Origin: Sphingobacterium sp. xlx-96 | GTDB taxonomy: Bacteria; Bacteroidota; Bacteroidia; Sphingobacteriales; Sphingobacteriaceae | Assembly: GCF_011007365.1 (NCBI RefSeq) | Contig: NZ_WFKM01000002.1 | Span: 496,001 to 560,000, forward strand | Direction of reading: 5' to 3' | Length of the DNA: 64,000 bases | Shown: positions 45,347-54,822 of the stretch, in pieces | How positions within the stretch are numbered: the first letter of the stretch is position 1 | Layout of the letters: every line of letters begins with the position of its first letter | Translations under genes and position numbers: made by a program | The notes under the pieces: generated by a model | Told to the model about the DNA's origin: nothing | The model's input: the letters and a program-made list of their open reading frames with translations, nothing else | Database searches by the model: none

Positions 45347-45358
45347 TGCTTAAATTTA
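45328..45358 (+). promoter_or_regulatory. candidate promoter for dprA
   Basis: TTG (45328-45330), a 20-nt spacer and TAAATTTA (45351-45358, one mismatch to TAnnTTTG). Only 10 nt separate the box from the ATG at 45369, so the transcript would be nearly leaderless. Confidence 0.42.
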
Positions 45359-45368
45359 GGTACCGATT

Positions 45369-46469
45369 ATGAACAGACTAGATAAAATTGCCTTAACAAA
45401 AATTAAGGGAATAGGCTCCAAACTGAGCCGAAACCTTTTGAACCACTGTGGATCAGTAGATGTTATTTTCAATAGTTCGAAAAAAGAGTTACTGTCCATC
45501 CCCGGCATTGGACCTGCTGCAGTTGACAGCATCTTATCTAAAAGTTATATAGAAGAAGCCGAAGCCGAATTAGCATTTATCGAAAAACACCATATTGAAG
45601 CTATTTGGATAGAAGATGACAAATACCCACGCAGGCTCAGAAACTGTGAAGACGCCCCTATATTACTCTATTATAAAGGTAATGCAACACTCAACCCCTC
45701 TCGGGCTGTCAGTATTGTAGGCACGCGCAATGCGACACACTATGGCAAGCGCATATGTGAGCAATTGATTGAAGGACTCCAAGCACTCGACGTACAGGTC
45801 ATCAGTGGTCTGGCCTATGGTATAGATGTGTTGGCGCACCGACATGCAGTCAACCAGCAAATCCCAACAATCGGCGTATTAGGGCATGGTCTAGACCGTA
45901 TTTACCCTGCTACTCATCGGGAGATCGCCTCTAAAATGTTGGATAATGGGGGATTAATAACCGAATTCCCTTCCGGTACTAATCCAGATAGGCAAAATTT
46001 CCCGATGCGTAACCGGATTATTGCCGGCCTGTCCGATGTGACAATTGTAATCGAAGCCGCTATGAAAGGTGGAGCGCTCATCACCGCTGAGATCGCTAAC
46101 AGCTACAATAGAGATGTCTGTGCATTTCCGGGCTCTGTAGAGCAAGAATACTCTGCTGGATGCAACTACTTGATAAAGACAAATCGAGCGCACCTCATAC
46201 GCCATACTGATGACCTGTGTTACCTGATGAATTGGGAAAAAGCTCCTAGCAAAACCGAAAAACAACTCATTATCACGCCTCCGGATTTAAGTCGTGACGA
46301 GCAAAAAGTTCATACCTTTCTTACCGACCAAGAACTTGAACAAAGCACAATAGACCAGATTGCGAACTACTGCGATTGGCCCCAAAGCAAACTAGCAATC
46401 ATTTTATTGGAAATGGAAATAAAAGGACTTCTACTCTCCTTACCAGGAAAAGTATTTAAATTAATCTAA
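45369..46469 (+). CDS. dprA: DNA-processing protein DprA
   Basis: A 366-residue protein that protects incoming single-stranded DNA and loads RecA during natural transformation. Residues 8-58 are helix-hairpin-helix-like (IKGIGSKLSRNLL, SIPGIGPAAVDSIL). The Rossmann-like core has SIVGTRNATHYGKR, ISGLAYGIDVLAHRHA and RNRIIAGLSDVTIVIEA. The C-terminal 60 residues form the DprA winged-helix (LSRDEQKVHTFLTDQELEQS). The length is standard. It lies on its own before the SRP RNA gene. Confidence 0.93.
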   Translation: MNRLDKIALTKIKGIGSKLSRNLLNHCGSVDVIFNSSKKELLSIPGIGPAAVDSILSKSYIEEAEAELAFIEKHHIEAIWIEDDKYPRRLRNCEDAPILLYYKGNATLNPSRAVSIVGTRNATHYGKRICEQLIEGLQALDVQVISGLAYGIDVLAHRHAVNQQIPTIGVLGHGLDRIYPATHREIASKMLDNGGLITEFPSGTNPDRQNFPMRNRIIAGLSDVTIVIEAAMKGGALITAEIANSYNRDVCAFPGSVEQEYSAGCNYLIKTNRAHLIRHTDDLCYLMNWEKAPSKTEKQLIITPPDLSRDEQKVHTFLTDQELEQSTIDQIANYCDWPQSKLAIILLEMEIKGLLLSLPGKVFKLI

Positions 46470-46626
46470 CATAGACACTATTATCCTGTTATTTATAGAC
46501 TCCAATTATTTCCATTTATTGGTTTATATTGGAGTATTACATGCTCAGCAGTAAGTATAACCACAACAAAATATAATTCTTTTCAGCTGACTATCAAGAA
46601 CGTATGATTTAATCGGATTTAAGTTC
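46470..46626. other. intergenic region between dprA and the SRP RNA promoter
   Basis: I see no coding frame, hairpin of note or repeat in this A/T-rich stretch. Confidence 0.4.
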
Positions 46627-46655
46627 TTTGTAAATGGTTTTTTTTCCTACTTTTG
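46627..46655 (+). promoter_or_regulatory. promoter of the SRP RNA gene
   Basis: TTTG (46627-46630), a 17-nt spacer and a perfect TACTTTTG (46648-46655). The expected start, four to six nt later, coincides with the 5' end of the RNA stem at about 46657-46660. Confidence 0.65.
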
Positions 46656-46656
46656 T

Positions 46657-46756
46657 GGTGGGTAAGTCCTTTACGACCAGCTCCCATTGACTCCCCCAGG
46701 TTGGGAACAAAGCAAGGGTATTTGGTTGAGCGGTGCGATAAAGGGAGCTTACCCAT
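46657..46756 (+). ncRNA. ffs: signal recognition particle RNA (4.5S-type, short bacterial form)
   Basis: About 100 nt folding into one long hairpin. GGGTAAG (46660-46666) pairs with CTTACCC (46748-46754), and TCCTTTA pairs with TAAAGGGA just inside. The apical part has the SRP54-binding signature: CCCCCAGG, then TTGGGAACAAAGCAAGGGTA, which contains the GGAA tetraloop and the asymmetric A-rich internal loop. The family normally reads AGGTCCGGAAGGAAGCAG; the Bacteroidota version, as I recall, has GGTTGGGAACAAAGCAAGG. A strong promoter precedes it and a T run follows (46756-46762). It forms the SRP with Ffh for co-translational targeting. Confidence 0.82.
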
Positions 46757-46821
46757 TTTTTTTGCCCAAAATTTACCTCCCCTAAACTTCAACCAAAATC
46801 ATCCATTCATTTTTCTTGAAA

Positions 46822-46890
46822 CACCGACCAAGTACGTTAAAATCCGTTCAAGTACCTTATAGCTAGCGTACTCCAAGGACTAAGTCGGTG
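46822..46890 (+). other. imperfect stem between SRP RNA and accD
   Basis: CACCGAC (46822-46828) pairs with GTCGGTG (46884-46890), and AGTACG (46831-46836) with CGTACT (46867-46872). CAAGTAC is also repeated directly within it (46829 and 46849). It could be a leader structure of accD or a small RNA, or chance. No known riboswitch consensus is recognised. Confidence 0.35.
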
Positions 46891-46981
46891 CATTCCTACT
46901 CCAATTATCACATTAGCTATCATTAACTTTTAAGTTTTAACTTTCTTTTCGTTTATTTGTAGTTCGAATTAACACGAGTAT

Positions 46982-47824
46982 ATGAGTTGGTTTAAACGCA
47001 ACAAAGCTGGTATCAATACCGCAACAGAGAATAAAAAAGAAGCACCCGATGGCATGTGGAATAAATGTCCATCCTGTAAAAAGCCTCTTTTGAACTTAGA
47101 ACAAATCGAAAACAACTACGTTTGTCAATATTGTGGTTACCATATCCGGATAGGGTCAGCCGCCTATTTCTCTATTTTATTAGATGATAACGTCTTTACC
47201 GAACTGTTCCCTAATTTAACAGCAGGAGACCCTTTACATTTTGTAGACAGCAAACCGTACAGCGAGCGATTGGTTGAAAGCCAAGCAAAAACAGGCTTAA
47301 AAGATGCTCTTCGGAGTGCTCACGGTAAGCTAGATGGCCAAGATATTGTTATTGCCTGTATGGACTTTAACTTCATAGGTGGTTCTATGGGCTCTGTCGT
47401 AGGCGAAAAAATAGCCCGCTCAATCGATTACTGTATCGAACATAAACTACCTTTTATGTTGATATCGAAATCAGGTGGAGCGCGCATGATGGAAGCGGCA
47501 TTTTCATTAATGCAAATGGCAAAAACTTCTGCGAAATTAGCCCTTTTGAGTCAAGCAAAACTCCCTTACATCTGTCTCTTAACGGATCCAACGACAGGTG
47601 GTGTTACAGCCTCCTATGCGATGCTAGGGGATATTAATATCGCTGAACCAGGCGCTCTCATTGGATTTGCAGGACCCCGGGTCATCAAAGAGACAATAAA
47701 GAAGGACCTACCTAAAGGCTTTCAAACTTCTGAATTTGTTTTAGAACATGGATTTTTAGACTTTATTGTTGATCGTAGACAACTTAAAGAGAAGGTTTCT
47801 ACATTTTTGAAACTTGTCAAATAA
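46982..47824 (+). CDS. accD: acetyl-CoA carboxylase carboxyltransferase subunit beta
   Basis: The 280-residue beta subunit of the carboxyltransferase that makes malonyl-CoA for fatty acid synthesis with AccA. The N-terminal four-cysteine zinc ribbon is intact (C29, C32, C48, C51: CPSC ... CQYC). The crotonase-like core shows [58 protein letters not shown] and [13 protein letters not shown]. Length is normal. It ends at a perfect palindromic terminator. Confidence 0.95.
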   Translation: MSWFKRNKAGINTATENKKEAPDGMWNKCPSCKKPLLNLEQIENNYVCQYCGYHIRIGSAAYFSILLDDNVFTELFPNLTAGDPLHFVDSKPYSERLVESQAKTGLKDALRSAHGKLDGQDIVIACMDFNFIGGSMGSVVGEKIARSIDYCIEHKLPFMLISKSGGARMMEAAFSLMQMAKTSAKLALLSQAKLPYICLLTDPTTGGVTASYAMLGDINIAEPGALIGFAGPRVIKETIKKDLPKGFQTSEFVLEHGFLDFIVDRRQLKEKVSTFLKLVK

Positions 47825-47828
47825 AACT

Positions 47829-47866
47829 TTACCGCTAATAAAAAAGCGCTTTTTTATTAGCGGTAA
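47829..47866. terminator. bidirectional terminator after accD
   Basis: A perfect 38-nt palindrome (two 19-bp arms without a loop) centred on AAGC/GCTT. It contains A6 and T6 runs, and the right end covers the last codons of the convergent gene. Confidence 0.72.
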
Positions 47867-48210
47867 TACTTCGTAAAACTCCATACTTTTCTATTCTTCC
47901 TATAATCCAAATCCCCTTCATTGAAATAGGCTTCCCGCTCAAAGCTTATGTTCCTATAGGCACGGTGGAAATCCCGACAGTGCACAAGTTGAATCAAAAA
48001 TTCGAGTAGATAAAGTATATAGAATGGTAATACCAATAATTCTAAAGCCTGCTTTATATGTATCTGCTCATGATTAATTAACACCATATCTTCGCCTAGC
48101 TTTTTTGTTTTTACAAAAATAAAAGGAAAAATAGTCACAGCACTCGCTCTACCCGCTGAAAACAAATGTGTAAGAAACGAGCTAACAATTACTTTGCCTT
48201 TCATATTCAT
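47857..48210 (-). CDS. small membrane protein with HEQIH (HExxH) motif
   Basis: A 117-residue protein. It carries H47-E48-x-x-H51 (LINHEQIHIKQALELL), the zinc-binding motif of gluzincin metallopeptidases. This is directly followed by one hydrophobic helix (about 55-76), and FEREAYFNE (90-98) could donate the third, glutamate ligand. The arrangement recalls the minimal M56/BlaR1-like peptidase core, but the protein is very short and I know of no function. It reads well as coding and ends inside the shared palindrome after accD. A protease role is inference. Confidence 0.62.
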   Translation of the reverse strand: MNMKGKVIVSSFLTHLFSAGRASAVTIFPFIFVKTKKLGEDMVLINHEQIHIKQALELLVLPFYILYLLEFLIQLVHCRDFHRAYRNISFEREAYFNEGDLDYRKNRKVWSFTKYYR

Positions 48211-48434
48211 ATAGTTTATTTTTCAACAATCAACAGCCAACTTGATGTCCCAAACCGAATACAGCGAGCGTATGAAATAATTATATTTATTCGTGTTGGC
48301 CCAGTCAGTACTACAGCAAAATTTCATAAAACAAAAATATACAAACTGATGAAAAGAACCTATAGACCGTACAGAGTACGTAAACAAACGTTGTTTTTTT
48401 TAATTAGGTATTCGTGAATGCCAAGCATTTTGTC

Positions 48435-48442
48435 TAAGTTTG
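48435..48442 (+). promoter_or_regulatory. candidate -7 box for the merR-type gene
   Basis: TAAGTTTG fits TAnnTTTG, 27 nt before ATG 48470. It would place transcription after 48440, excluding the in-frame start there. Confidence 0.48.
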
Positions 48443-48469
48443 TTACTGGTTCAAAACAGATTATTTAGT

Positions 48470-48805
48470 ATGCCTTATAAAGAACGTGAAATCAACAAAT
48501 TGTATTATACAATGGGCGAAGTAACCAAGATGTTTGACGTGAACGCCTCTCAGATACGTTTTTACGAACGCGAGTTTGATATTCTTCAACCCAAAAAGAA
48601 TAAAAAAGGAAATAGGTTATTTACACAAAATGACATCGCTAATCTTAAAATAATCTTCAACTTAGTCAAAGAAAAAGGCTATACTTTACAAGGTGCCAGA
48701 GATTATTTACGCACGAATAAGACGGAAGCAAAAGAGAACCAACGGGTTGTTGATTCTCTAGAGCGATTGAAATCTTTTTTAATGGAAGTAAGGGATAGTT
48801 TATGA
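48470..48805 (+). CDS. MerR family transcriptional regulator
   Basis: A 111-residue regulator. The helix-turn-helix and wing are near the N-terminus: [28 protein letters not shown] and [17 protein letters not shown] short helix ([16 protein letters not shown]) and dimer coiled coil follow. No cysteine-based effector site is visible, so the metal or ligand specificity is unknown. ATG 48470 is favoured over 48440 by the promoter box and by the family's N-terminus. The 3' end overlaps fbp by 6 nt (convergent). Confidence 0.87.
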   Translation: MPYKEREINKLYYTMGEVTKMFDVNASQIRFYEREFDILQPKKNKKGNRLFTQNDIANLKIIFNLVKEKGYTLQGARDYLRTNKTEAKENQRVVDSLERLKSFLMEVRDSL

Positions 48806-49807
48806 TTTATCCATAAACTCCAAAACTTTATTCACCATATCTGTGCTACCCAATATGGCTGGCACGCGTTGATGAAGCTCTTCCGGTACAATTTCCAGTA
48901 TTCTTTGCGTACCTGTAGTAGCCTTCCCCCCTGCCTGTTCTATAATAAAAGCAATTGGATTACATTCATACATCAATCTTAACTTACCTTTTGGCTGTAA
49001 CGATGTCTGTGGATAGATAAAGACACCACCCAAGAGAAGATTTCTATGAATATCTGCGACCATGGAGCCAATATAGCGTGATGTGTACGGACGGTTGCTT
49101 GCAGCATCTTCCTCTTGACAATATTTGATATAATTCTTTACACCTTGTGGAAACTTCAGGTAATTACCCTCATTGACCGAGTAGATATGCCCTTGAGTAG
49201 GAATTTTCATGTTTGGGTGTGACAGGCAAAACTCACCTATAGAAGGGTCTAATGTAAATCCATTAACTCCCTTTCCCGTTGTATAAACCAACATGGTTGA
49301 AGATCCGTAAATGATATAACCAGCTGCCACCTGTTGTAAGCCTGTCTGTAGCAAGTCTTCCTGAGTCAAGGCCTCACCGACCTGACTAATACGGCGATAT
49401 ATCGAAAAGATAGTTCCGACAGAGACATTCACCTCTATATTCGAACTGCCATCCAGCGGATCTATACAAACAATGTACTTTGCGTTTTTAGAGATTCCGG
49501 CATCCGTTAGTTCCACCCCTTCTTCTTGTTCCTCGGACGCCACAAAACAGCACTCTCCCCCGTCTTTTAGCGCAGCTATAAATTGTTCATCGGCATAAAC
49601 GTCTAACTTCTTTTGATTTTCTCCAAACACATTGGTACCACCAACTGTACCTAAAATATCGACCAACCCAGCTTTGTTGACCTCACGGTTGACAATCTTA
49701 GCTGCAATTCCGATATCGCGCAACAATCGGGACAACTCTCCTTTTGCATACGGAAAATCCGTTTGCTTTTCAATAATAAACTGACCTAAAGTTTTTAAGG
49801 ATTTCAT
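48800..49807 (-). CDS. fbp: class 1 fructose-1,6-bisphosphatase
   Basis: A 335-residue gluconeogenic phosphatase. The metal and substrate signatures are [18 protein letters not shown] (with the DPxDGS motif of the inositol phosphatase superfamily) and [41 protein letters not shown] is typical of the C-terminal part. It is the last gene of a minus-strand run mutS-trmN6-phosphodiesterase-fbp with gaps of 33, 27 and 36 nt. Convergent with merR. Confidence 0.94.
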   Translation of the reverse strand: MKSLKTLGQFIIEKQTDFPYAKGELSRLLRDIGIAAKIVNREVNKAGLVDILGTVGGTNVFGENQKKLDVYADEQFIAALKDGGECCFVASEEQEEGVELTDAGISKNAKYIVCIDPLDGSSNIEVNVSVGTIFSIYRRISQVGEALTQEDLLQTGLQQVAAGYIIYGSSTMLVYTTGKGVNGFTLDPSIGEFCLSHPNMKIPTQGHIYSVNEGNYLKFPQGVKNYIKYCQEEDAASNRPYTSRYIGSMVADIHRNLLLGGVFIYPQTSLQPKGKLRLMYECNPIAFIIEQAGGKATTGTQRILEIVPEELHQRVPAILGSTDMVNKVLEFMDKS

Positions 49808-49843
49808 AATTTATTTTTATAAAAAACAAAAATATGAAAATAT

Positions 49844-50338
49844 TTACCGATTAAACAACTCTATTATTTCCAAATTATCAATTTTACCTAAATTAAGTTC
49901 AAACCGCATCAAGGTACGTACTTTATGCCAGCCTTGTTTTCCTGCTGCACCCGGGTTTAAATGCAATAGAGCAAGTTTTGGATCATATTGAACCTTTAGA
50001 ATATGCGAATGTCCACAAATAAATAATTTAGGAGGATTTTCTAAAATTGTTGGTTTGACTGCCGCTGCATAACGTCCGGGGTACCCCCCGATATGTGTCA
50101 TCCAAACATCCACCCCTTCGCAATCGAAGCGTAAGTGCTCAGGACATTCGACTCGAATATCTTTCCCATCTATATTCCCATAGACCCCCCTAAAAGGCTT
50201 AAATGATTTCAACTGGTCTATAACAGTTGTGTTACCAAAATCACCTGCATGCCAGACTTCATCACAATTTTCAAAATGCTTGAACACGGCTTCATCCAGG
50301 TAACTGTGTGTGTCGGATAAGAGACCTATCTTCTTCAT
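49844..50338 (-). CDS. YfcE/MJ0936-type metallophosphoesterase
   Basis: A 164-residue calcineurin-like phosphodiesterase. It has all metal motifs: LSDTHSY (D, H), VWHAGDFGN (D), YGNIDG (N), MTHIGGYPG (H) and CGHSHI (H-x-H). Family members hydrolyse phosphodiesters in vitro; the physiological substrate is generally unknown. The protein is cytosolic. It lies in the run from mutS to fbp. Confidence 0.88.
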   Translation of the reverse strand: MKKIGLLSDTHSYLDEAVFKHFENCDEVWHAGDFGNTTVIDQLKSFKPFRGVYGNIDGKDIRVECPEHLRFDCEGVDVWMTHIGGYPGRYAAAVKPTILENPPKLFICGHSHILKVQYDPKLALLHLNPGAAGKQGWHKVRTLMRFELNLGKIDNLEIIELFNR

Positions 50339-50365
50339 ATTATCCTTCTATTGGGATTTGTATTA

Positions 50366-51073
50366 TTAAAATGCTAGAAAAAATGGCTTTAGAAGGGACT
50401 GATAATCCTTCGAATAAACTCCTTTCTGATGGTAAATCACAAAGTTACTAAATTGTTGGTAATCACTTTCTGTTTTGCTAAAAGTCAAAACTTTACGAAT
50501 AATCTCCGTATTACTAAACGACTGCACATTGACCGCTCTAATTAAGGTCAGCTCTTCCGAATCCGTATAGACTTTAATCTCGTCACTCAGATCCGTAGGC
50601 AGAATGAGTTGTAAGGTTCCACCCTCGACCAACCGCTCTTTGGAGAAACGTATCAATCGTTTAAAAAAAGTCAAATCAGTATGACGTGCTAACCGTTTGC
50701 GTTGATCAGGATTATGAAGCGTATTTATATAAAATGGCGGATTACTCACAATAAGATCATACAAAGCACTGGACTCCAACGTTCCGAAATCGCCATAATA
50801 CGCGGTCATACGATCTGCAAACCGTGATTTCATGAAATTTTCTTCACTTCTTAAAAAAGCTACTTTATCAATATCTATAGCATCCACCTGGGCATTAGGA
50901 AAACGCTGCGCTAACATCATCGCTATCACTCCAGTACCCGATCCGACATCAAGGATCCGAGCAGGGTGCTCTGCTACGGCTAAGGCACCCAACAAAACCC
51001 CATCTGTATTGATTTTCATTGCGCAGCCCTCCTGATTTACTTCAAACTCTTTAAACTTAAACACCGATCCCAT
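50366..51073 (-). CDS. tRNA1(Val) adenine-37 N6-methyltransferase (TrmN6/YfiC-like)
   Basis: A 235-residue SAM methyltransferase. LDVGSGTGVIAMMLAQRFP is the SAM-binding motif I and LIVSNPPFYI the NPPF catalytic motif of N6-adenine and N5-glutamine methylases. FKFKEFEVNQEGCAMKINTDGVLLGA is the YfiC-like N-terminus. I prefer ATG 51073 to an in-frame TTG at 51082. The trmN6 assignment follows sequence resemblance, not context. It lies 33 nt after mutS. Confidence 0.84.
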   Translation of the reverse strand: MGSVFKFKEFEVNQEGCAMKINTDGVLLGALAVAEHPARILDVGSGTGVIAMMLAQRFPNAQVDAIDIDKVAFLRSEENFMKSRFADRMTAYYGDFGTLESSALYDLIVSNPPFYINTLHNPDQRKRLARHTDLTFFKRLIRFSKERLVEGGTLQLILPTDLSDEIKVYTDSEELTLIRAVNVQSFSNTEIIRKVLTFSKTESDYQQFSNFVIYHQKGVYSKDYQSLLKPFFLAF

Positions 51074-51106
51074 AGACTGCAAAAATTACCTTTAAATACG
51101 TATACC

Positions 51107-53713
51107 CTAATTTTTCAACAACCGCTGTATCTCGTCCAGTTTCATAAGTGCCTCTACTGGCGTCAACGTATTAACATCTAGATTATTCAACATATCCCTG
51201 ATTTTCTCCAAGATAGGATCGTCGATCGCAAACATTTGCAACTGGTATGCCTGCTTTTGGATTTTACGCATACTGTCTTTAATTTTCTCGCCACCTGTAC
51301 GCTCCTGCTCCAATCTTTTTAAAATTTCATTGGCCCTACCGATCAAACGTGGTGGCATCCCGGCTAATTTGGCTACATGTATACCAAAACTATGTTCAGA
51401 ACCTCCCGGCACAAGTTTACGTAAAAAGATTACCTTATTATTCACCTCCTTGACAGATACGTTAAAATTTTTGATACGAGGCATAGATGTACTAAGCTCA
51501 TTCAATTCGTGATAATGCGTAGCAAATAGCGTCTTGGCCCGTGTGGATGGGTGTGTATGTAGAAACTCCGCAATAGCCCAAGCTATAGAAATACCATCAT
51601 AAGTACTCGTCCCCCTTCCTATTTCATCCAATAGAATCAAACTTCGGTCGGATAGATTGTTCATAATACTCGCGGTCTCGTTCATCTCAACCATGAAAGT
51701 AGACTCTCCCGAGGTGATATTATCAGATGCCCCTACACGCGTGAAAATTTTATCCACGAGACCGATATGCGCTTCCTTGGCCGGCACAAAACTTCCTATC
51801 TGCGCCATCAGAACGATTAATCCAGTTTGCCGTAATAACGCCGACTTACCAGCCATATTGGGACCTGTGATAATAATGATCTGTTGTGTCTCCGGATCTA
51901 AGTAGGTGTCATTGGTGATATAATCTTCACCTATTGGAAGATTTCGCTCGATCACAGGATGACGTCCACCTTTGATATCTAGAATCTTGGCATCGCTGAT
52001 CTCTGGCTTAATATAATAGTTCTGCTCAGCAATAACTGCAAAATTAAGCAAGACATCCAATTTAGCAATCAACTGTGCATTCAGCTGTATTGGCTTTATA
52101 TATTCACTTATGGCAATCAGTAACTCACCATAGATACGGTTCTCAATTGCCTGGATTTTCTCTTCGGCACCTAAAATCTGTTCTTCGTACTCTTTAAGCT
52201 CCTCTGTAATATATCGCTCAGCATTTACAAGTGTCTGTTTTCGTATCCAAGATGTCGGAACCTTGTCTTTATGTGTATTTGTCACTTCTAAATAGTACCC
52301 AAATACATTATTGAAAGCTATCTTTAAGGATGGAATCCCGGTTGCTTCGGATTCACGTCGTTGTATCTCCAACAAGTAGCCCTTGCCGCCAAAGGCAACT
52401 TTACGTAATTTATCCAGATCTTCATCAACGCCATCCGCTATGACATTTCCTTTATTTAGTGCCACGGGTGGCTCAGCTTGAATCGTTTTCTCTATTTTGT
52501 CCCTAATAATAGAACAGGGATTCAACTGTTCTGAAATCATCGCTAACGATTCAGAAGCTTTAATATTCGTCAAAGTCTTTAATTTCTCGACAGCATATAA
52601 AGAACGTTTCAGTTGAGATATCTCTCTGGGATTAGCCTTTTGCAACCCGATCTTACTGATCAATCTTTCTAAGTCACCGACCTGCTTAATCTCACGCACC
52701 AGTTCATCCCGCAATTCCCGATTTTGATAAAAATAGTCGACGACATTCAGTCGTTCTTGTATTGACTTCTTATCTTTTAATGGCATTACAATCCAACGCT
52801 TTAACAAACGTGCCCCCATTGGTGAGGCTGTCTCATCCAATACATCGGACAGTGTAATCGCATTTTCATTTGCCGAACCAATAAGTTCTAAATTACGAAT
52901 CGTAAAACGATCCAGCCACATATAGCGATCCTCCTCAATCCGAGCAATATGTGTGATATGTTGCAAGTTACGGTGTTCAGTTTCATTTAGGTAGTGCAAG
53001 GAGACTCCGGCAGCAATGATCCCAGTAGGCATGCGATCGATCCCAAATCCTTTCAATGACTTTACCTCAAAATGTTTCAACAAACTTTCTTCGGCATAAT
53101 CGCCAGTATACGGCCACTCTTCCAGCGAGTAAGTATAATACGGACTACCAAATTGCGAAACAAATTCTTTAGCCTGCTTACGTGGCATAATCACTTCAGT
53201 AGGTTTAAACCCCTGCAGTAACTTGTCGATATAATTGGCATTTCCCTGTGCTACCAAGAACTCTCCGGTCGAAATATCTAAAAAAGAAATTCCAATCGAG
53301 CTTTTGTCCATATAGACAGAGGCTAGGTAATTATTGGATTTTTGCTGTACGATATTGTCGTTGTAAGATACCCCCGGTGTGACCAATTCTGTAACCCCTC
53401 TCTTGACGATTGTTTTTGTCTGTTTAGGGTCTTCTAACTGATCGCATATCGCGACCCGTTGTCCCGCACGTACCAATTTGGGCAAATAGGTTTCGAGCGA
53501 ATGGTGTGGAAAACCAGCTAGAGCAGTCTCGGATTCGGAACCATTTCCACGCTTAGTCAAGACAATACCTAATATACCGGAAGCTTTGATCGCATCCTCG
53601 CCAAAAGTTTCATAAAAATCACCTACACGGAATAGTAATAATGCACCAGGATACTTCGTCTTAATACTATTGTATTGCTGCATTAGAGGGGTTTCTTTCT
53701 TTGCCTTTGCCAA
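51107..53713 (-). CDS. mutS: DNA mismatch repair protein MutS
   Basis: The 868-residue mismatch recognition ATPase. The mismatch-contacting F-x-E motif is F33-Y-E35 ([11 protein letters not shown]). The ABC-type ATPase has Walker A GPNMAGKS (617-624), [15 protein letters not shown] as Walker B with the signature, and FATHYHEL as the switch His. Length matches MutS1, not MutS2. It heads a possible minus-strand operon and is divergent from mtgA. Confidence 0.95.
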   Translation of the reverse strand: MAKAKKETPLMQQYNSIKTKYPGALLLFRVGDFYETFGEDAIKASGILGIVLTKRGNGSESETALAGFPHHSLETYLPKLVRAGQRVAICDQLEDPKQTKTIVKRGVTELVTPGVSYNDNIVQQKSNNYLASVYMDKSSIGISFLDISTGEFLVAQGNANYIDKLLQGFKPTEVIMPRKQAKEFVSQFGSPYYTYSLEEWPYTGDYAEESLLKHFEVKSLKGFGIDRMPTGIIAAGVSLHYLNETEHRNLQHITHIARIEEDRYMWLDRFTIRNLELIGSANENAITLSDVLDETASPMGARLLKRWIVMPLKDKKSIQERLNVVDYFYQNRELRDELVREIKQVGDLERLISKIGLQKANPREISQLKRSLYAVEKLKTLTNIKASESLAMISEQLNPCSIIRDKIEKTIQAEPPVALNKGNVIADGVDEDLDKLRKVAFGGKGYLLEIQRRESEATGIPSLKIAFNNVFGYYLEVTNTHKDKVPTSWIRKQTLVNAERYITEELKEYEEQILGAEEKIQAIENRIYGELLIAISEYIKPIQLNAQLIAKLDVLLNFAVIAEQNYYIKPEISDAKILDIKGGRHPVIERNLPIGEDYITNDTYLDPETQQIIIITGPNMAGKSALLRQTGLIVLMAQIGSFVPAKEAHIGLVDKIFTRVGASDNITSGESTFMVEMNETASIMNNLSDRSLILLDEIGRGTSTYDGISIAWAIAEFLHTHPSTRAKTLFATHYHELNELSTSMPRIKNFNVSVKEVNNKVIFLRKLVPGGSEHSFGIHVAKLAGMPPRLIGRANEILKRLEQERTGGEKIKDSMRKIQKQAYQLQMFAIDDPILEKIRDMLNNLDVNTLTPVEALMKLDEIQRLLKN

Positions 53714-53760
53714 TGGGAATCTTTTTTTGTTGAGGTGTAAAAATAAGAGAATTGTGGGGA

Positions 53761-53792
53761 TTTGGCAAGGTCTCTCTTTTTATTTAGGTTTG
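53761..53792 (+). promoter_or_regulatory. Bacteroidota-type promoter for mtgA
   Basis: TTTG (53761-53764), a 20-nt spacer and TAGGTTTG (53785-53792), 21 nt before the mtgA start. Confidence 0.65.
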
Positions 53793-53813
53793 CATCGAAA
53801 TTCAGTTTAGGTC

Positions 53814-54542
53814 ATGGCAATAAAACGTAGTAACTACAAAAAAAAGAAAACAGTACCCGTAGAATGGAAAGCACAATTAAAAAAATGGTCGATCCGTATT
53901 ATCGGCGGCTTTTTCGTACTGACTATTTTCTGGGTACTGTGTCTTAAGTTTATAAATCCACCTATTACCTATCTGATGCTAAAAAGAGGCTTCCAATGGC
54001 AGGCCGACGGTAAAGGCTTTAAAATAGAAAAAGACTGGCTGCCTTATGATGAGATATCAAACAATTTAAAAAGAGCAGCCCTAGCCGGCGAAGACGCACA
54101 TTTCATGACGCATAACGGATTTGACACCAATGCCATCAAACAGGCCTTGGAGAAAAACAAATCCGGGAAGCCTTTACGTGGAGGTAGTACGATTAGCCAA
54201 CAAGTCGCCAAAAATGTATTTCTATGGCCCGAACGCTCTTGGTTGCGAAAAGGTCTTGAAACGTATTTTACGTTTCTCATCGAGATCCTATGGAGTAAAA
54301 AACGCATCCTTGAAGTCTATCTTAATGTTATTGAAATGGGACAGGGGGTCTACGGAGCTGAAGCTGCATCGCATTATTACTACAACAAATCAGCTAAAAG
54401 CTTAACGAAGAAGGAAGCAGCATTAATTATCGCTATCCTTCCCAACCCTAGACAGTGGGATGCACGACGTCCGTCAAACTATGTCAATTCAAGGGCAAAT
54501 AGTATTGTACGCTACTTAGGTCATTACGATATACCCGAATAA
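53814..54542 (+). CDS. mtgA: monofunctional peptidoglycan glycosyltransferase MtgA
   Basis: A 242-residue GT51 enzyme that polymerises lipid II into glycan strands without a transpeptidase domain. A basic N-terminus and one membrane helix (about 26-45) precede the catalytic part. E93 is the catalytic glutamate (LAGEDAHFMTH), GGSTISQQVAKN (123-134) the second motif and EIYLN-like LEVYLNVIEMGQGVYGAEAA the third. Length is normal for MtgA. Confidence 0.93.
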   Translation: MAIKRSNYKKKKTVPVEWKAQLKKWSIRIIGGFFVLTIFWVLCLKFINPPITYLMLKRGFQWQADGKGFKIEKDWLPYDEISNNLKRAALAGEDAHFMTHNGFDTNAIKQALEKNKSGKPLRGGSTISQQVAKNVFLWPERSWLRKGLETYFTFLIEILWSKKRILEVYLNVIEMGQGVYGAEAASHYYYNKSAKSLTKKEAALIIAILPNPRQWDARRPSNYVNSRANSIVRYLGHYDIPE

Positions 54543-54822
54543 AACCGGTGTATTAACTTTAGTTCAACTGTCGTTTTGTTTATTATCAAACCCTTTTTAA
54601 CTGTTTCACCCTTATGCCGGGTAGGCAATTACTTTTTATTCATTAGCATCTGCCTTCAAGGCATTCATGAACACTGCGTGATTTCCGAAAAAAGTAATCA
54701 AAAACTCGCCGCTGTACCGTATTGGCACAATGGTAGTGCTTCATCCTACTATAGCCAATCCGCTAAGGCGGCATTTGAATAAAATGCACAGCTTGTAGAC
54801 GAATCAACTCTGGTTAATAGAT
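54543..54822. repeat. convergent intergenic region with atypical sequence, possible dispersed repeat
   Basis: Between mtgA and the lactonase gene. A 68-codon frame (54576-54782) is open on the plus strand but rich in Ser, His, Cys and Trp and unlike neighbouring proteins, so I do not call it a gene. Short palindromes occur (TGCCTTCAAGGCA; CCGC-TAAG-GCGG). It has the feel of a dispersed non-coding repeat of Sphingobacteria, but only one copy is in the window. Confidence 0.3.

Noticed and set aside
46653..46862. 69-codon plus-strand frame
   Set aside because: It covers the SRP RNA; the RNA pairing and loop motifs explain the sequence better.
48166..48417. 83-codon frame ending in a basic MKRTYRPYRVRK-like peptide, reminiscent of the start of ribosomal protein L34
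   Set aside because: Only the first four residues resemble L34; it overlaps the HExxH gene start region and lacks the L34 core.
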